From NCBI GenBank assembly GCA_947499725.1, contig CANMPK010000001.1, positions 372,001 to 436,000 on the forward strand: a stretch of DNA of 64,000 nt. The letters are read 5' to 3'. Position 1 is the stretch's first letter. Each line of letters begins with the position of its first letter. This document shows positions 44,299-53,414 of the stretch, one piece after another. The stretch comes from an uncultured Paracoccaceae bacterium (GTDB lineage Bacteria > Pseudomonadota > Alphaproteobacteria > Rhodobacterales > Rhodobacteraceae). The notes beneath the pieces are model-generated. The model saw only the letters and a program-made list of their open reading frames with translations, was not told the DNA's origin and did no database searches. Position numbers and translations under genes: made by a program.

Positions 44299-46329
44299 AT
44301 GTTCGACAAGATTCTGATCGCCAACCGGGGCGAAATTGCCTGTCGCGTTATGAAAACCGCGAAGAAGATGGGGATTTCCACCGTCGCCATCTATTCAGAT
44401 GCGGATCGCAATGCTTTGCATGTGAAAATGGCTGACGAGGCGATCCATATTGGTCCGCCACCTGCCAATCAGTCTTACATCGTCATCGATAAGGTGATGC
44501 AGGCCATCAAGGAAAGCGGCGCGCAGGCGGTGCATCCGGGCTATGGTTTCTTGTCTGAGAACGCCAAGTTCGCCGAAGCTTTGGAAGCGGAAGGCGTTGC
44601 CTTTGTGGGCCCACCTAAGGGCGCGATTGAGGCGATGGGTGATAAAATCACCTCTAAGAAGATCGCTCAAGAAGCGGGTGTGTCTACGGTGCCTGGCTAT
44701 ATGGGTCTGATCGAAGATGCCGAAGATGCGGTGAAGATTTCCAACCAAGTTGGCTATCCGGTGATGATCAAAGCCTCTGCTGGTGGCGGTGGTAAAGGCA
44801 TGCGGATCGCGTGGAACGATGATGAGGCACGCGAAGGTTTCCAGTCTTCTAAAAACGAAGCGGCCAATTCCTTTGGCGATGACCGTATCTTTATCGAGAA
44901 ATTCGTGACCCAACCGCGCCACATTGAAATTCAGGTTTTGTGTGATGCGCATGGCAATGGCGTGTATCTGGGCGAGCGGGAATGTTCGATCCAGCGCCGG
45001 AACCAGAAGGTTGTCGAAGAAGCGCCGTCTCCTTTCTTGGATGAGGCCACACGTAAGGCGATGGGTGAGCAATCTGTCGCTTTGGCCAAAGCGGTGGGCT
45101 ATGCCTCTGCGGGGACTGTGGAATTCATCGTTGATGGCGATAAGAACTTCTACTTCCTTGAAATGAATACACGTTTGCAGGTGGAACACCCTGTGACCGA
45201 GCTGATCACTGGCGTTGATCTGGTGGAGCAAATGATCCGCGTGGCCAATGGCGAGCCGCTGAGCATCACGCAGGACGATGTGACGCTGACAGGTTGGGCG
45301 ATTGAAAACCGTCTGTATGCGGAAGATCCATATCGTGGCTTCTTGCCATCGATTGGCCGCCTGACACGCTATCGCCCACCTGCTGAGACAGCGGCTTATA
45401 CGCCAGGTACAGCGGCAGGTGATGCCGGTGATGTTGTGGTGCGTAATGATACCGGCGTCTATGAGGGCGGCGAGATCTCTATGTATTACGATCCGATGAT
45501 CGCCAAACTGTGTACTTGGGCTCCAACACGCGAGAAAGCGATTGAGGCGATGCGCGTGGCGCTGGATGGGTTTGAGGTTGAAGGTATTGGCCACAACCTG
45601 CCGTTCCTGTCTGCTGTGATGGATCATCAGAAGTTCGTGTCTGGCGACATGACAACGGCCTTCATCGAAGAAGAGTATCCAGACGGTTTTGAGGGTGTTT
45701 CCCTGCCAGAAGGTGATCTGAAGCGTATCGCAGCGGCCTGTGCGGCCATGCATCGCGTCGCTGAAATTCGCCGCACGCGGATTTCAGGCCGTATGGACAA
45801 CCACGAGCGCCGTGTGGGCGAAGATTGGGTTGTGACAGCGCAGGGCTCTGAATTTGCTGTGACGATTGCGGCAGATCACGAGGGCTCTACGATTGGTTTT
45901 GAAGATGGCACAAGCCTGCGGATTGCCAGCGATTGGACGCCGGGCGATCAATTGGCTGAAGTCGATGTTGATGGATCCGCCTTGGTGATGAAGGTTGGCA
46001 AAATCTCTGGTGGCTTCCGCATTCGCAACCGCGGCGCGGATATCAAAGTGTTTGTTCGCTCGCCGCGTCAGGCTGAGCTGGCCAAGCTGATGCCTGAAAA
46101 GGTTGCGCCAGATACATCCAAGCTGCTGCTGTGCCCAATGCCGGGTCTGGTGGTGAAAGTGGATGTAGAAGTCGGCCAAGAGGTCGAAGAAGGCCAAGCG
46201 CTTTGCACCATCGAAGCGATGAAGATGGAAAACATCTTGCGCGCCGAGAAGAAGGGCGTTGTGGCTAAGATCAACGCGGGTGCAGGCGATAGTCTGGCCG
46301 TGGATGAAATCATCATGGAGTTTGAATAA
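44299..46329 (+). CDS. pccA: propionyl-CoA carboxylase alpha (biotin) subunit
   Basis: A 676-residue biotin carboxylase/biotin carrier protein. N-terminal ATP-grasp domain: ILIANRGEIACRVMKTAKKM, HPGYGFLSENAKF, the glycine loop KASAGGGGKGMR and EMNTRLQVEHPVTE. The C-terminal carrier ends with the biotin site IEAMKMENILRAE. ATG 44299 follows AAGAAGG. It carboxylates biotin with bicarbonate and ATP for PccB. Confidence 0.97.
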   Translation: MFDKILIANRGEIACRVMKTAKKMGISTVAIYSDADRNALHVKMADEAIHIGPPPANQSYIVIDKVMQAIKESGAQAVHPGYGFLSENAKFAEALEAEGVAFVGPPKGAIEAMGDKITSKKIAQEAGVSTVPGYMGLIEDAEDAVKISNQVGYPVMIKASAGGGGKGMRIAWNDDEAREGFQSSKNEAANSFGDDRIFIEKFVTQPRHIEIQVLCDAHGNGVYLGERECSIQRRNQKVVEEAPSPFLDEATRKAMGEQSVALAKAVGYASAGTVEFIVDGDKNFYFLEMNTRLQVEHPVTELITGVDLVEQMIRVANGEPLSITQDDVTLTGWAIENRLYAEDPYRGFLPSIGRLTRYRPPAETAAYTPGTAAGDAGDVVVRNDTGVYEGGEISMYYDPMIAKLCTWAPTREKAIEAMRVALDGFEVEGIGHNLPFLSAVMDHQKFVSGDMTTAFIEEEYPDGFEGVSLPEGDLKRIAAACAAMHRVAEIRRTRISGRMDNHERRVGEDWVVTAQGSEFAVTIAADHEGSTIGFEDGTSLRIASDWTPGDQLAEVDVDGSALVMKVGKISGGFRIRNRGADIKVFVRSPRQAELAKLMPEKVAPDTSKLLLCPMPGLVVKVDVEVGQEVEEGQALCTIEAMKMENILRAEKKGVVAKINAGAGDSLAVDEIIMEFE

Positions 46330-46387
46330 ACACCATGGCTGTAGGTGCGCTTCATACGGCATTGGGCGGGCTTTTGTCCGCCCCAGC

Positions 46388-46837
46388 CTATTGTGTGGCG
46401 CGCCTGTCGCGGACCTCTTGCTGGCGCAATGGCATTTTGTCGATGACACGCGAGAGTTCTCGAACACTCCACGGGAAAGGCTTGCGCAGCTTTACGCCGC
46501 CATCCTTACCGATCAGCACCATCATAAACCCGCGAGGGCGAAATTTGGTGCGCAAAACGCCTTCGGCTGATGGGTCTGTGTCTGTCAGCACTATGACATC
46601 TCGGTCTGTCAGATCGTCCGGCAATGCATTCAGCAATTCAAGCTGCTGGATGTATCGCGGATCATTCGGACTGTCCGCAAAGATCAAGATCGGGCGGTTG
46701 AGCCAGAGATATGTGTCGAGTTCGGCCGAGGCGCCGTCAAAAATCAATGTATCCTCTGGCGTTGCATCCTCGGTGTTTGCAACGACGGAATGGCCAATAA
46801 ACATTGGCAAAACAAGGGCTAAGCAGAATCGTTTCAT
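46388..46837 (-). CDS. exported DUF4174-type protein
   Basis: A 149-residue protein with a signal peptide (about 1-21, LALVLPMFIGHSVVA), then a short thioredoxin-like-fold-type domain: LNRPILIFADSPNDPRY, LTDRDVIVLTDTDPS and GFMMVLIGKDGGVKLR, the DUF4174 pattern. It has no CxxC. It lies on the opposite strand between pccA and the mutase. The start may instead be 46846 (three residues longer). Confidence 0.7.
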   Translation of the reverse strand: MKRFCLALVLPMFIGHSVVANTEDATPEDTLIFDGASAELDTYLWLNRPILIFADSPNDPRYIQQLELLNALPDDLTDRDVIVLTDTDPSAEGVLRTKFRPRGFMMVLIGKDGGVKLRKPFPWSVRELSRVIDKMPLRQQEVRDRRATQ

Positions 46838-46972
46838 GTTTCCCATAGATCTCAATATAGGCCGGATTTGGCCAAATGCGATGGGCAGCATGGCGGCTTT
46901 CACAAAAAAATTGACGTTTGATCCGTTTGCCGTGTTCGGCGGACCTGAAAGCGTGACAGAAAGGACTACCTG

Positions 46973-49099
46973 ATGACCACCAAAGACGAATGGGCCAAGT
47001 TGGCCGAGAAAGAACTGCGTGGCCGTCCACTTGAGGACCTGACGTGGAGTACACTTGAGGGGATCGACGTTAAGCCGTTGTATACGGCGGACGATACGGA
47101 TGATCTGGATCACATGGGCTCGATGCCTGGTTTTGGCCCGTTTACACGCGGCGTGAAGGCCACGATGTATGCTGGGCGTCCTTGGACCATCCGTCAGTAC
47201 GCGGGTTTCTCAACAGCTGAAGAATCCAATGCATTCTATCGCCGTAACTTGGCTGCGGGTCAGCAGGGTGTTTCTGTTGCTTTTGATCTGGCGACGCACC
47301 GTGGTTACGATTCCGATCACCCGCGTGTTGAGGGCGATGTGGGTAAAGCTGGCGTGGCCATCGACAGCGTTGAGGATATGAAGATCCTCTTTGATGGTAT
47401 TCCGCTGGACAAGGTTTCAGTGTCGATGACCATGAACGGCGCGGTTATTCCGATCTTGGCGAATTTCATCGTGGCTGGTGAAGAGCAGGGGCATGATAAG
47501 GCGCTGCTGTCGGGCACCATCCAGAATGACATTCTGAAAGAGTTCATGGTGCGCAACACCTATGTGTATCCACCAGAGCCATCGATGCGGATCATTTCCG
47601 ATATTATCGAATATACCTCTAACGAAATGCCGAAATTTAACAGCATTTCGATTTCCGGCTATCACATGCAAGAAGCCGGCGCGAACCTTGTGCAAGAGCT
47701 GGCGTATACGCTGGCAGATGGGCGCGAATATGTACGTGCGGCCATCGAAGCGGGCATGGATGTTGATAAATTCGCAGGGCGCCTGTCGTTCTTCTTTGCG
47801 ATTGGTATGAACTTCTTCATGGAGGCCGCTAAACTGCGTGCCGCGCGTTTGCTGTGGCATCGCATCATGACTGAATTTGGAGCGCAGTCTGAACGTTCTA
47901 AGATGCTGCGCACACACTGCCAGACGTCTGGCGTGTCTTTGCAGGAACAAGACCCGTATAACAACGTGATCCGGACCGCCTATGAGGCGATGTCTGCTGC
48001 TTTGGGTGGCACCCAGTCTTTGCACACCAATGCGCTGGACGAAGCGATTGCTTTGCCAACAGATTTCTCGGCCCGTATTGCGCGTAATACACAGTTGATT
48101 TTGCAAGAAGAAACTGGCGTGACCAATGTGGTCGATCCTTTGGCGGGTTCCTATTATGTGGAAAGCCTGACTGCGGATCTGGCGGAAAAAGCCTGGGCTT
48201 TGATCGAAGAGGTCGAAGAGATGGGTGGCATGACGAAGGCTGTGGCCTCTGGCATGCCAAAGCTGCGCATCGAAGAAAGCGCGGCGCGTCGTCAGGCGAT
48301 GGTCGATCGCGGCGAAGAGGTTGTGGTGGGTGTGAACAAATACCGCCTCGCCGAAGAAGAACAGTTGGATATTCTGGATGTGGACAACGTGGCTGTGCGT
48401 GAAAGCCAGATTGCCCGCCTAAAAGAGATCCATGCCACACGTGACCAAGCGGCCTGCGATGCAGCGCTGGAAGAATTGACACGTCGGGCAAAAGAAGGCG
48501 GTAATCTTTTGGAGGCGGCTGTTGAAGCGGCTCGTCAACGCGCTTCGGTCGGGGAGATCAGCATGGCGATGGAGAAGGAATTCGGACGGCACCGTGCAGA
48601 GGTGAAAACATTGGCTGGCGTGTATGGCGCAGCCTATGAAGGCGACGAAGGCTTTGCGGCCATTCAGAAATCCATCGAAGATTTCGCCGAAGAAGAGGGC
48701 CGTCGTCCGCGTATGCTGGTTGTGAAGATGGGCCAAGACGGGCACGATCGCGGCGCGAAAGTGATCGCGACAGCCTTTGCGGATATTGGCTTTGACGTGG
48801 ACGTCGGCCCGTTGTTCCAAACGCCAGACGAGGCCGCGCAGGATGCCATCGACAATGACGTGCATGTCGTGGGGATTTCCTCGCAAGCGGCGGGGCACAA
48901 AACACTGGCACCGCAGTTGATCGAGGCCTTGGCCAAGAATGACGCCAGCGAGATCATCGTGATCTGTGGCGGCGTGATCCCGCAGCAGGATTATGACTTC
49001 CTGAAAGAGGCGGGCGTTAAGGCGATCTTTGGTCCGGGGACGAATATCCCTGAAGCAGCGCAGAATATTTTGCAGTTGATCCGCGAAAACAAGCGCTAA
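46973..49099 (+). CDS. scpA: methylmalonyl-CoA mutase
   Basis: A 708-residue adenosylcobalamin enzyme converting (R)-methylmalonyl-CoA to succinyl-CoA. The substrate barrel carries [19 protein letters not shown] and [15 protein letters not shown]; the cobalamin domain carries [20 protein letters not shown], where the DxHxxG motif (His lower ligand) binds B12. It completes propionyl-CoA assimilation with PccAB; an epimerase is not in the window. Enzyme activity depends on B12, and no cobalamin riboswitch was seen upstream. Confidence 0.97.
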   Translation: MTTKDEWAKLAEKELRGRPLEDLTWSTLEGIDVKPLYTADDTDDLDHMGSMPGFGPFTRGVKATMYAGRPWTIRQYAGFSTAEESNAFYRRNLAAGQQGVSVAFDLATHRGYDSDHPRVEGDVGKAGVAIDSVEDMKILFDGIPLDKVSVSMTMNGAVIPILANFIVAGEEQGHDKALLSGTIQNDILKEFMVRNTYVYPPEPSMRIISDIIEYTSNEMPKFNSISISGYHMQEAGANLVQELAYTLADGREYVRAAIEAGMDVDKFAGRLSFFFAIGMNFFMEAAKLRAARLLWHRIMTEFGAQSERSKMLRTHCQTSGVSLQEQDPYNNVIRTAYEAMSAALGGTQSLHTNALDEAIALPTDFSARIARNTQLILQEETGVTNVVDPLAGSYYVESLTADLAEKAWALIEEVEEMGGMTKAVASGMPKLRIEESAARRQAMVDRGEEVVVGVNKYRLAEEEQLDILDVDNVAVRESQIARLKEIHATRDQAACDAALEELTRRAKEGGNLLEAAVEAARQRASVGEISMAMEKEFGRHRAEVKTLAGVYGAAYEGDEGFAAIQKSIEDFAEEEGRRPRMLVVKMGQDGHDRGAKVIATAFADIGFDVDVGPLFQTPDEAAQDAIDNDVHVVGISSQAAGHKTLAPQLIEALAKNDASEIIVICGGVIPQQDYDFLKEAGVKAIFGPGTNIPEAAQNILQLIRENKR

Positions 49100-49120
49100 C
49101 GCTTTTTCCAACACACAATA

Positions 49121-49148
49121 GCGGGCCGCCCTTGGGTGGCCCGTTTTA
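49121..49148 (+). terminator. terminator after methylmalonyl-CoA mutase
   Basis: CGGGCCGCCC and GGGTGGCCCG form a stem followed by TTTTA, 23 bp past the mutase stop. Confidence 0.85.
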
Positions 49149-49217
49149 CGTTGGGATTCTGGATTGCAAATCAAGGCTGCACACTTAAGCTCTGACTTTT
49201 ATAATCAGAGGCGACCA

Positions 49218-49697
49218 ATGGATTTCCGACAAGCAAACCCAACTGATGCAGCCGATATTGCAGCGATTTGGAACCGTGAAATCCGAGATGGCGTTGCCAC
49301 GTTTAGTACGCGAGAAATGACGGTCGCAGAGATAGAGACCATGATTGCCGATGAAGGAACGGCGGTGCAGGTTGCAGTGGTCTCTGGCAAGCTGATTGGG
49401 TTTGCGCGGTATTATCCATTTCGGGGCGGTGTTGGGTATCGCTTCACCAAAGAACATTCGATCTATCTTGATCCTAAAGCGCAGGGCATGGGCGCGGGGC
49501 GTGCTTTGTTGCAGCGTGTCTGCCACATTGCAAAACAGGAGGGGGTGCATTCTTTGATGGCTGCGATCTCTTCTGAAAACCCAGCGGGCGTCGCGTTTCA
49601 CAAGACCCTTGGGTTTGAACAGGTGGCACGCGTTCCGGAGGTGGGGCACAAGTTTGGCCGCTGGATGGATTTGATTTTGATGCAGAAATTCCTTTGA
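49218..49697 (+). CDS. GNAT family N-acetyltransferase (phosphinothricin-type)
   Basis: A 159-residue acetyltransferase: MDFRQANPTDAADIAAIWNRE at the start, HSIYLDPKAQGMGAGRALLQ (acetyl-CoA loop) and SENPAGVAFHKTLGFEQVARV. The pattern resembles phosphinothricin/methionine-sulfone acetyltransferases. ATG 49218 follows CAGAGGCG. The substrate is unproven. Confidence 0.83.
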   Translation: MDFRQANPTDAADIAAIWNREIRDGVATFSTREMTVAEIETMIADEGTAVQVAVVSGKLIGFARYYPFRGGVGYRFTKEHSIYLDPKAQGMGAGRALLQRVCHIAKQEGVHSLMAAISSENPAGVAFHKTLGFEQVARVPEVGHKFGRWMDLILMQKFL

Positions 49698-49736
49698 GAC
49701 GGTGACTTTCTGAACTCAGCGGTTTAGAAAGGGGCT

Positions 49737-50417
49737 ATGTCGATTTGGACCCGAATAAATGACGCCATTGAAGCGCTGCGGCAGGGGGAAAGCCTTGCAG
49801 AGGTGTTTGAGCGTTTGCGCACGCCGCCGGAACGCTCTGTGGCGTTTACGATTGCTGTGATTGCGCTGGGGGCCAAGATGGCGAAGGCGGATGGGCAAGT
49901 GACCCGCGATGAGGTCACGGCCTTTCGGGAAGTGTTTCAGATCGCCAAAGATGATGAGGCCGGCGCGGCACGGGTGTTTAACTTGGCGCGTCAGGATGTG
50001 GCGGGCTTTGAAGAATATGCACAGCGCATTCGTGGGCTGTTTGCCGATGATCACGCGTGTTTCTGTGACTTGATGGAAGGTCTGTTTCACATCGCGATGG
50101 CTGATGGCACCTATCATCCCAATGAAGATGTGTTTCTAGAACGTGTGTCTGAGATTTTCGAAATGAATCCCGCGCGGTATCAAGCGATCAAAGCGCGGTT
50201 TGTGCCGGATGCAGAGCTTGATCCTTATGCGGTTTTGGGTGTTTCGCAAGATGCCGAACTTGCGGATATTCGCAAGAAATGGCGCGAATTGGTGCGCGAG
50301 ACCCATCCGGATGCGATGATCGCGCGCGGCGTGCCGGAAGAGGCGGTTTTGCTGGCGGAAAAGAAGATGATCGCCATCAACCAAGCGTGGGATCAGATCA
50401 ACGGGGCCGCTGCTTAA
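49737..50417 (+). CDS. TerB-DnaJ fusion (DjlA-like) protein
   Basis: A 226-residue protein. The N-terminal two thirds form a TerB-type helical domain (ALGAKMAKADGQVTRDEVTAF, MADGTYHPNED, paired acidic metal-like sites). The C-terminus is a J domain: DPYAVLGVSQDAELADIRKKW and the HPD motif THPDAM. This order matches the cytoplasmic part of DjlA, a co-chaperone of DnaK, but there is no membrane helix. It overlaps the next gene by one base (TAATG). Confidence 0.88.
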   Translation: MSIWTRINDAIEALRQGESLAEVFERLRTPPERSVAFTIAVIALGAKMAKADGQVTRDEVTAFREVFQIAKDDEAGAARVFNLARQDVAGFEEYAQRIRGLFADDHACFCDLMEGLFHIAMADGTYHPNEDVFLERVSEIFEMNPARYQAIKARFVPDAELDPYAVLGVSQDAELADIRKKWRELVRETHPDAMIARGVPEEAVLLAEKKMIAINQAWDQINGAAA

Positions 50418-51421
50418 TGCGTTTTGCGACGTATAATGTGGAATGGTTCAGTTCGTTGTTTGATGAAAACGACGCGTTGATTATCGATGATACTTGGTCC
50501 TCGCGGCGCGATGTCACCAAAGCGCAGCAGGTAGAGGCGGTGGCGAAGGTCATGGCGGCCATCGATGCGGATGCGATCTTGGTGGTGGAAGCGCCGGATC
50601 ATCATAGCAAACGTTCGACCGTGGCGGCCTTGGAGGGCTTCGCTAAAGCCTTTGATCTGCGCACGACGGATGCTTTGATTGGTTTTTCCAACGATACGCA
50701 GCAAGAGATCGCATTGCTGTATGATCCCAAGGTTTTAAGCGCCAAACATGATCCGATTAGCGCGCCGGATGCGCCGCGGTTTGATCAGGCGTTGCAGATA
50801 GATCTGGATGTGGATGCACGCGGCGATAGCGTTGTGTTCTCTAAGCCGCCTTTAGAGCTGGCTTTGACGATGCATTCGGGTGCAACACTGCGGATGATCG
50901 GCGCGCATTTGAAATCCAAGGCGCCGCATGGTGCGCGCAATGATGCAGAGGTCATGAAAATCTCGATTGCCAACCGCCGAAAGCAATTGGCGCAAGCGAT
51001 TTGGATGCGCCGCCGGATTGAACAACATCTGAAAAACGGTGAGAGCCTGATTGTGGCCGGTGATCTGAATGACGGCCCCGGCTTGGATGAATACGAGGGG
51101 CTGTTTGGGCGCTCTTCGATTGAAATTGTGCTGGGGGAAGAAGGTGATCATTGCCTGTATGATCCCCATGCGCGAGCAGTGTTAAAGCGCCGGTTTGGCG
51201 CGCGGCCAACCACGTCGCGGTTCTTTATCAAGAAAGAGAACCGGTTTTTGCAGGCCTTGCTGGATTACATCATGGTGTCTGCGGATTTACGCGCCAAAGG
51301 GCCTGAGTGGCGTATTTGGCATCCGTTTGACGACAATGCGTGTTTCTGCCAACCAGAGCTGCGCGAGGCGCTTTTGGCGGCGTCGGATCATTTTCCTGTT
51401 ACGATGGACATTGATCTTTAG
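50417..51421 (+). CDS. endonuclease/exonuclease/phosphatase-fold protein
   Basis: A 334-residue member of the DNase I-like superfamily. Motifs: MRFATYNVEWFSSLFD (Asn/Glu of the metal site), VVEAPDHHS, GAHLKSKAP, VAGDLNDGPG (catalytic Asp-Asn) and SDHFPVTMDI (His). The start overlaps the TerB-DnaJ stop. It may be a nuclease or phosphodiesterase; the target is unknown. No signal peptide. Confidence 0.88.
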   Translation: MRFATYNVEWFSSLFDENDALIIDDTWSSRRDVTKAQQVEAVAKVMAAIDADAILVVEAPDHHSKRSTVAALEGFAKAFDLRTTDALIGFSNDTQQEIALLYDPKVLSAKHDPISAPDAPRFDQALQIDLDVDARGDSVVFSKPPLELALTMHSGATLRMIGAHLKSKAPHGARNDAEVMKISIANRRKQLAQAIWMRRRIEQHLKNGESLIVAGDLNDGPGLDEYEGLFGRSSIEIVLGEEGDHCLYDPHARAVLKRRFGARPTTSRFFIKKENRFLQALLDYIMVSADLRAKGPEWRIWHPFDDNACFCQPELREALLAASDHFPVTMDIDL

Positions 51422-51448
51422 ATTGAAACCAAGCGTCGGAATGGCCAC

Positions 51449-51811
51449 ATGAGTTCTATGTTACGTGTAATGACCACCGCCCTCGTGCTTTCGGCTGGGC
51501 CTGTTTGGGCCGAGGAAGAAAGCGGTAAATCCCTGATGCAGCAAGGGGCAGAGCTGTTTTTGAAAGGCCTGACAGAGCAGATGGAACCTGCGCTGGATGA
51601 TCTACAAGCGTTGGCCGAAGACTTCGGCCCGCAGATGCGCGATTTCTTTGCAGAGATGGGGCCAGCTTTTGGAACCCTGATGGAAGAGGTCGAGGATTGG
51701 AGCGTCTATGAGGCGCCAGAGCGTTTGCCTAATGGCGATATCATTATCCGCCGCAAACCCGATGCGCCTGCTGAAGAACCAACCGAGCCGGAAGAGGCGA
51801 TTGAGCTTTAA
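51449..51811 (+). CDS. small exported protein of unknown function
   Basis: A 120-residue protein with a signal peptide (ending VWAEE about residue 22), amphipathic helices (LMQQGAELFLKGLTEQMEP) and an acidic, proline-rich tail. Similar short proteins recur in Rhodobacteraceae, sometimes mislabelled as ATPases, though no ATPase motif is present. It overlaps the convergent ppx 3' end by four bases. Confidence 0.65.
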   Translation: MSSMLRVMTTALVLSAGPVWAEEESGKSLMQQGAELFLKGLTEQMEPALDDLQALAEDFGPQMRDFFAEMGPAFGTLMEEVEDWSVYEAPERLPNGDIIIRRKPDAPAEEPTEPEEAIEL

Positions 51812-53346
51812 GCTGTTGAGACTTCGGTTTCGGCATCGAGCGTGCGGGCGAGAGAGGTGAACCGCGCCTCGGCCACTTCGCCAAACAATGGCGCGGCTTC
51901 TGGCGTTAGGGTGATTTTCAGAACGCCTTTGCTTGGCTTCCAGTTCAACTGGCCGATGTCTTCTTTTTCGTTCATCCACAGCATCGCGCCTAAGCGCATG
52001 GCTTTGCCCAGCACTTCGGCCTGTTGCACGTCGTGTTCGGTTAATAGATCAAACAGATCGGCAAAGCGCGTGCCTTCGCGTTTGTTGCGATAGCGGTGCA
52101 GCAGGGCAAGGCCAAGGAACACACGTTCAGAATGGGTCAGCCCGCCAAGGTTGGCGCGGGTAGCGTTATCAAAGCAGATTTCAGCGCGGTAATCGGGATG
52201 CGCGCGCCAGCTTACGTCGTGCAGCAGGCAAGCGGCTTTGATGATGCGTTGGCGGCTTGTGTCGGCTCCCTCAAACAGGGGAGAGACGAATTTGAACAGG
52301 GTTTTGCCAAACCCGGGCAGGCGGGCGTCTTTGGCTTCGGCAAAGCGGCAGGCCTCGATCAGCGGATCGCGTTTGCGCAGCTTGTTTGGCATTTGCTCAT
52401 ACAGCATGCCTTCGCGGATGCCGTAAGACGAAATCGCAATGTCATAGGGGGTGAAGCGTTCCACAACGCCTTGCAGAACTTCCACGGCCAAAGGCACCAA
52501 TGACATGCGCAGCGCAGAGATACCGCAGCGGGCGCGTAGTTCGGAATGATCGTGTTCTTTTAGGTACTGCGCAGTGGCTTTGATGGCTTCGGCGTCCATG
52601 CGGTATTCGTGCAGAACGTGCAGCGGGTAGCCGCGACGCTCCATATCCACGCGGGCGATGGCGCGCCAAGAGCCGCCGACAAGAAATAGGCGGTCTTCTT
52701 GCTTGCCCATTTTGAGTTGCAGCTTGTCTAGGGTTTTGGCGATGTAGTCCGCGCGGCCTTTTTCGCCCCCCGGAATGTCGCGCAGCTTCAGCGGGCCGAG
52801 TTTGGATGTAACCCGTTTGCCGATCTTATCGTCTTGGATTTCGGCAAGTTCCATCGATGAGCCGCCAATATCACAAACCAGACCGTAAGAGCCCGGCCAG
52901 CCCAGCAGAACGCCTTGAGCAGACAAGCGGGCCTCTTCCTTTCCGTCGATGACGTGGATGGTAAGGCCGGTTTTTTCCAGCACCTCAGCGCAGAAATCAG
53001 GTCCGTCTTCCGCTTCGCGCACGGCGGCGGTGGCTACTGCGGTGAGGGGGGCGTCGCAGATTTGCTTGGCGAGTTCTTGGAAACGGTGCAGTGCAGACAG
53101 TGCCCGCGCGCGGCCTTCAGGGTTCAGCTTGCCGGTTTCGGACAGGCCAGCGCCCAAGGCACACATGATCTTTTCGTTAAAGAAATAGGCGGGGCTACGG
53201 GCAGCGCCGTCAAATACCACAAGGCGGACAGAGTTGGACCCAACGTCGACGACCCCAACGCGGGAGAGTTTGCGCGCGGCTTTGTCTTCGAAAAGAGGGC
53301 GGCCAAATGGCCCCCAGTCTTGGTTGGACTCGTTATTTCCGTCCAT
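51808..53346 (-). CDS. ppx: exopolyphosphatase/pppGpp phosphohydrolase family
   Basis: A 512-residue Ppx/GppA-family enzyme that removes phosphate from polyphosphate (or hydrolyses pppGpp). The ASKHA-type phosphate loops VGVVDVGSNSVRLVVFDG (N-terminal) and YGLVCDIGGSSMELAEIQD are visible. A C-terminal HD-like extension (LLHDVSWRAHPDYR) completes the usual Ppx layout. It follows ppk1 on the same strand. Confidence 0.93.
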   Translation of the reverse strand: MDGNNESNQDWGPFGRPLFEDKAARKLSRVGVVDVGSNSVRLVVFDGAARSPAYFFNEKIMCALGAGLSETGKLNPEGRARALSALHRFQELAKQICDAPLTAVATAAVREAEDGPDFCAEVLEKTGLTIHVIDGKEEARLSAQGVLLGWPGSYGLVCDIGGSSMELAEIQDDKIGKRVTSKLGPLKLRDIPGGEKGRADYIAKTLDKLQLKMGKQEDRLFLVGGSWRAIARVDMERRGYPLHVLHEYRMDAEAIKATAQYLKEHDHSELRARCGISALRMSLVPLAVEVLQGVVERFTPYDIAISSYGIREGMLYEQMPNKLRKRDPLIEACRFAEAKDARLPGFGKTLFKFVSPLFEGADTSRQRIIKAACLLHDVSWRAHPDYRAEICFDNATRANLGGLTHSERVFLGLALLHRYRNKREGTRFADLFDLLTEHDVQQAEVLGKAMRLGAMLWMNEKEDIGQLNWKPSKGVLKITLTPEAAPLFGEVAEARFTSLARTLDAETEVSTA

Positions 53347-53361
53347 GAATCACTCCGCGCT

Positions 53362-53399
53362 GACGTCTGCCCAAGGTGCTTTAACTTGGGCAGAGCGTC
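53362..53399 (-). other. hairpin between ppk1 and ppx
   Basis: CTGCCCAAG and CTTGGGCAG form a perfect 9-bp stem (extended by GACG/CGTC after a small internal loop) around a 9-base loop, in the 68-bp gap between ppk1 and ppx. No T-tract follows. Confidence 0.65.
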
Positions 53400-53414
53400 A
53401 ATGCGAGGAAAGTA

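Noticed and set aside
44395-45753. 452-codon minus-strand frame opposite pccA
   Set aside because: Antisense shadow of pccA with no ribosome-binding site or recognised domain.
46838-46972. Cobalamin riboswitch before methylmalonyl-CoA mutase
   Set aside because: The gap is only 135 bp and contains no recognisable B12-box.
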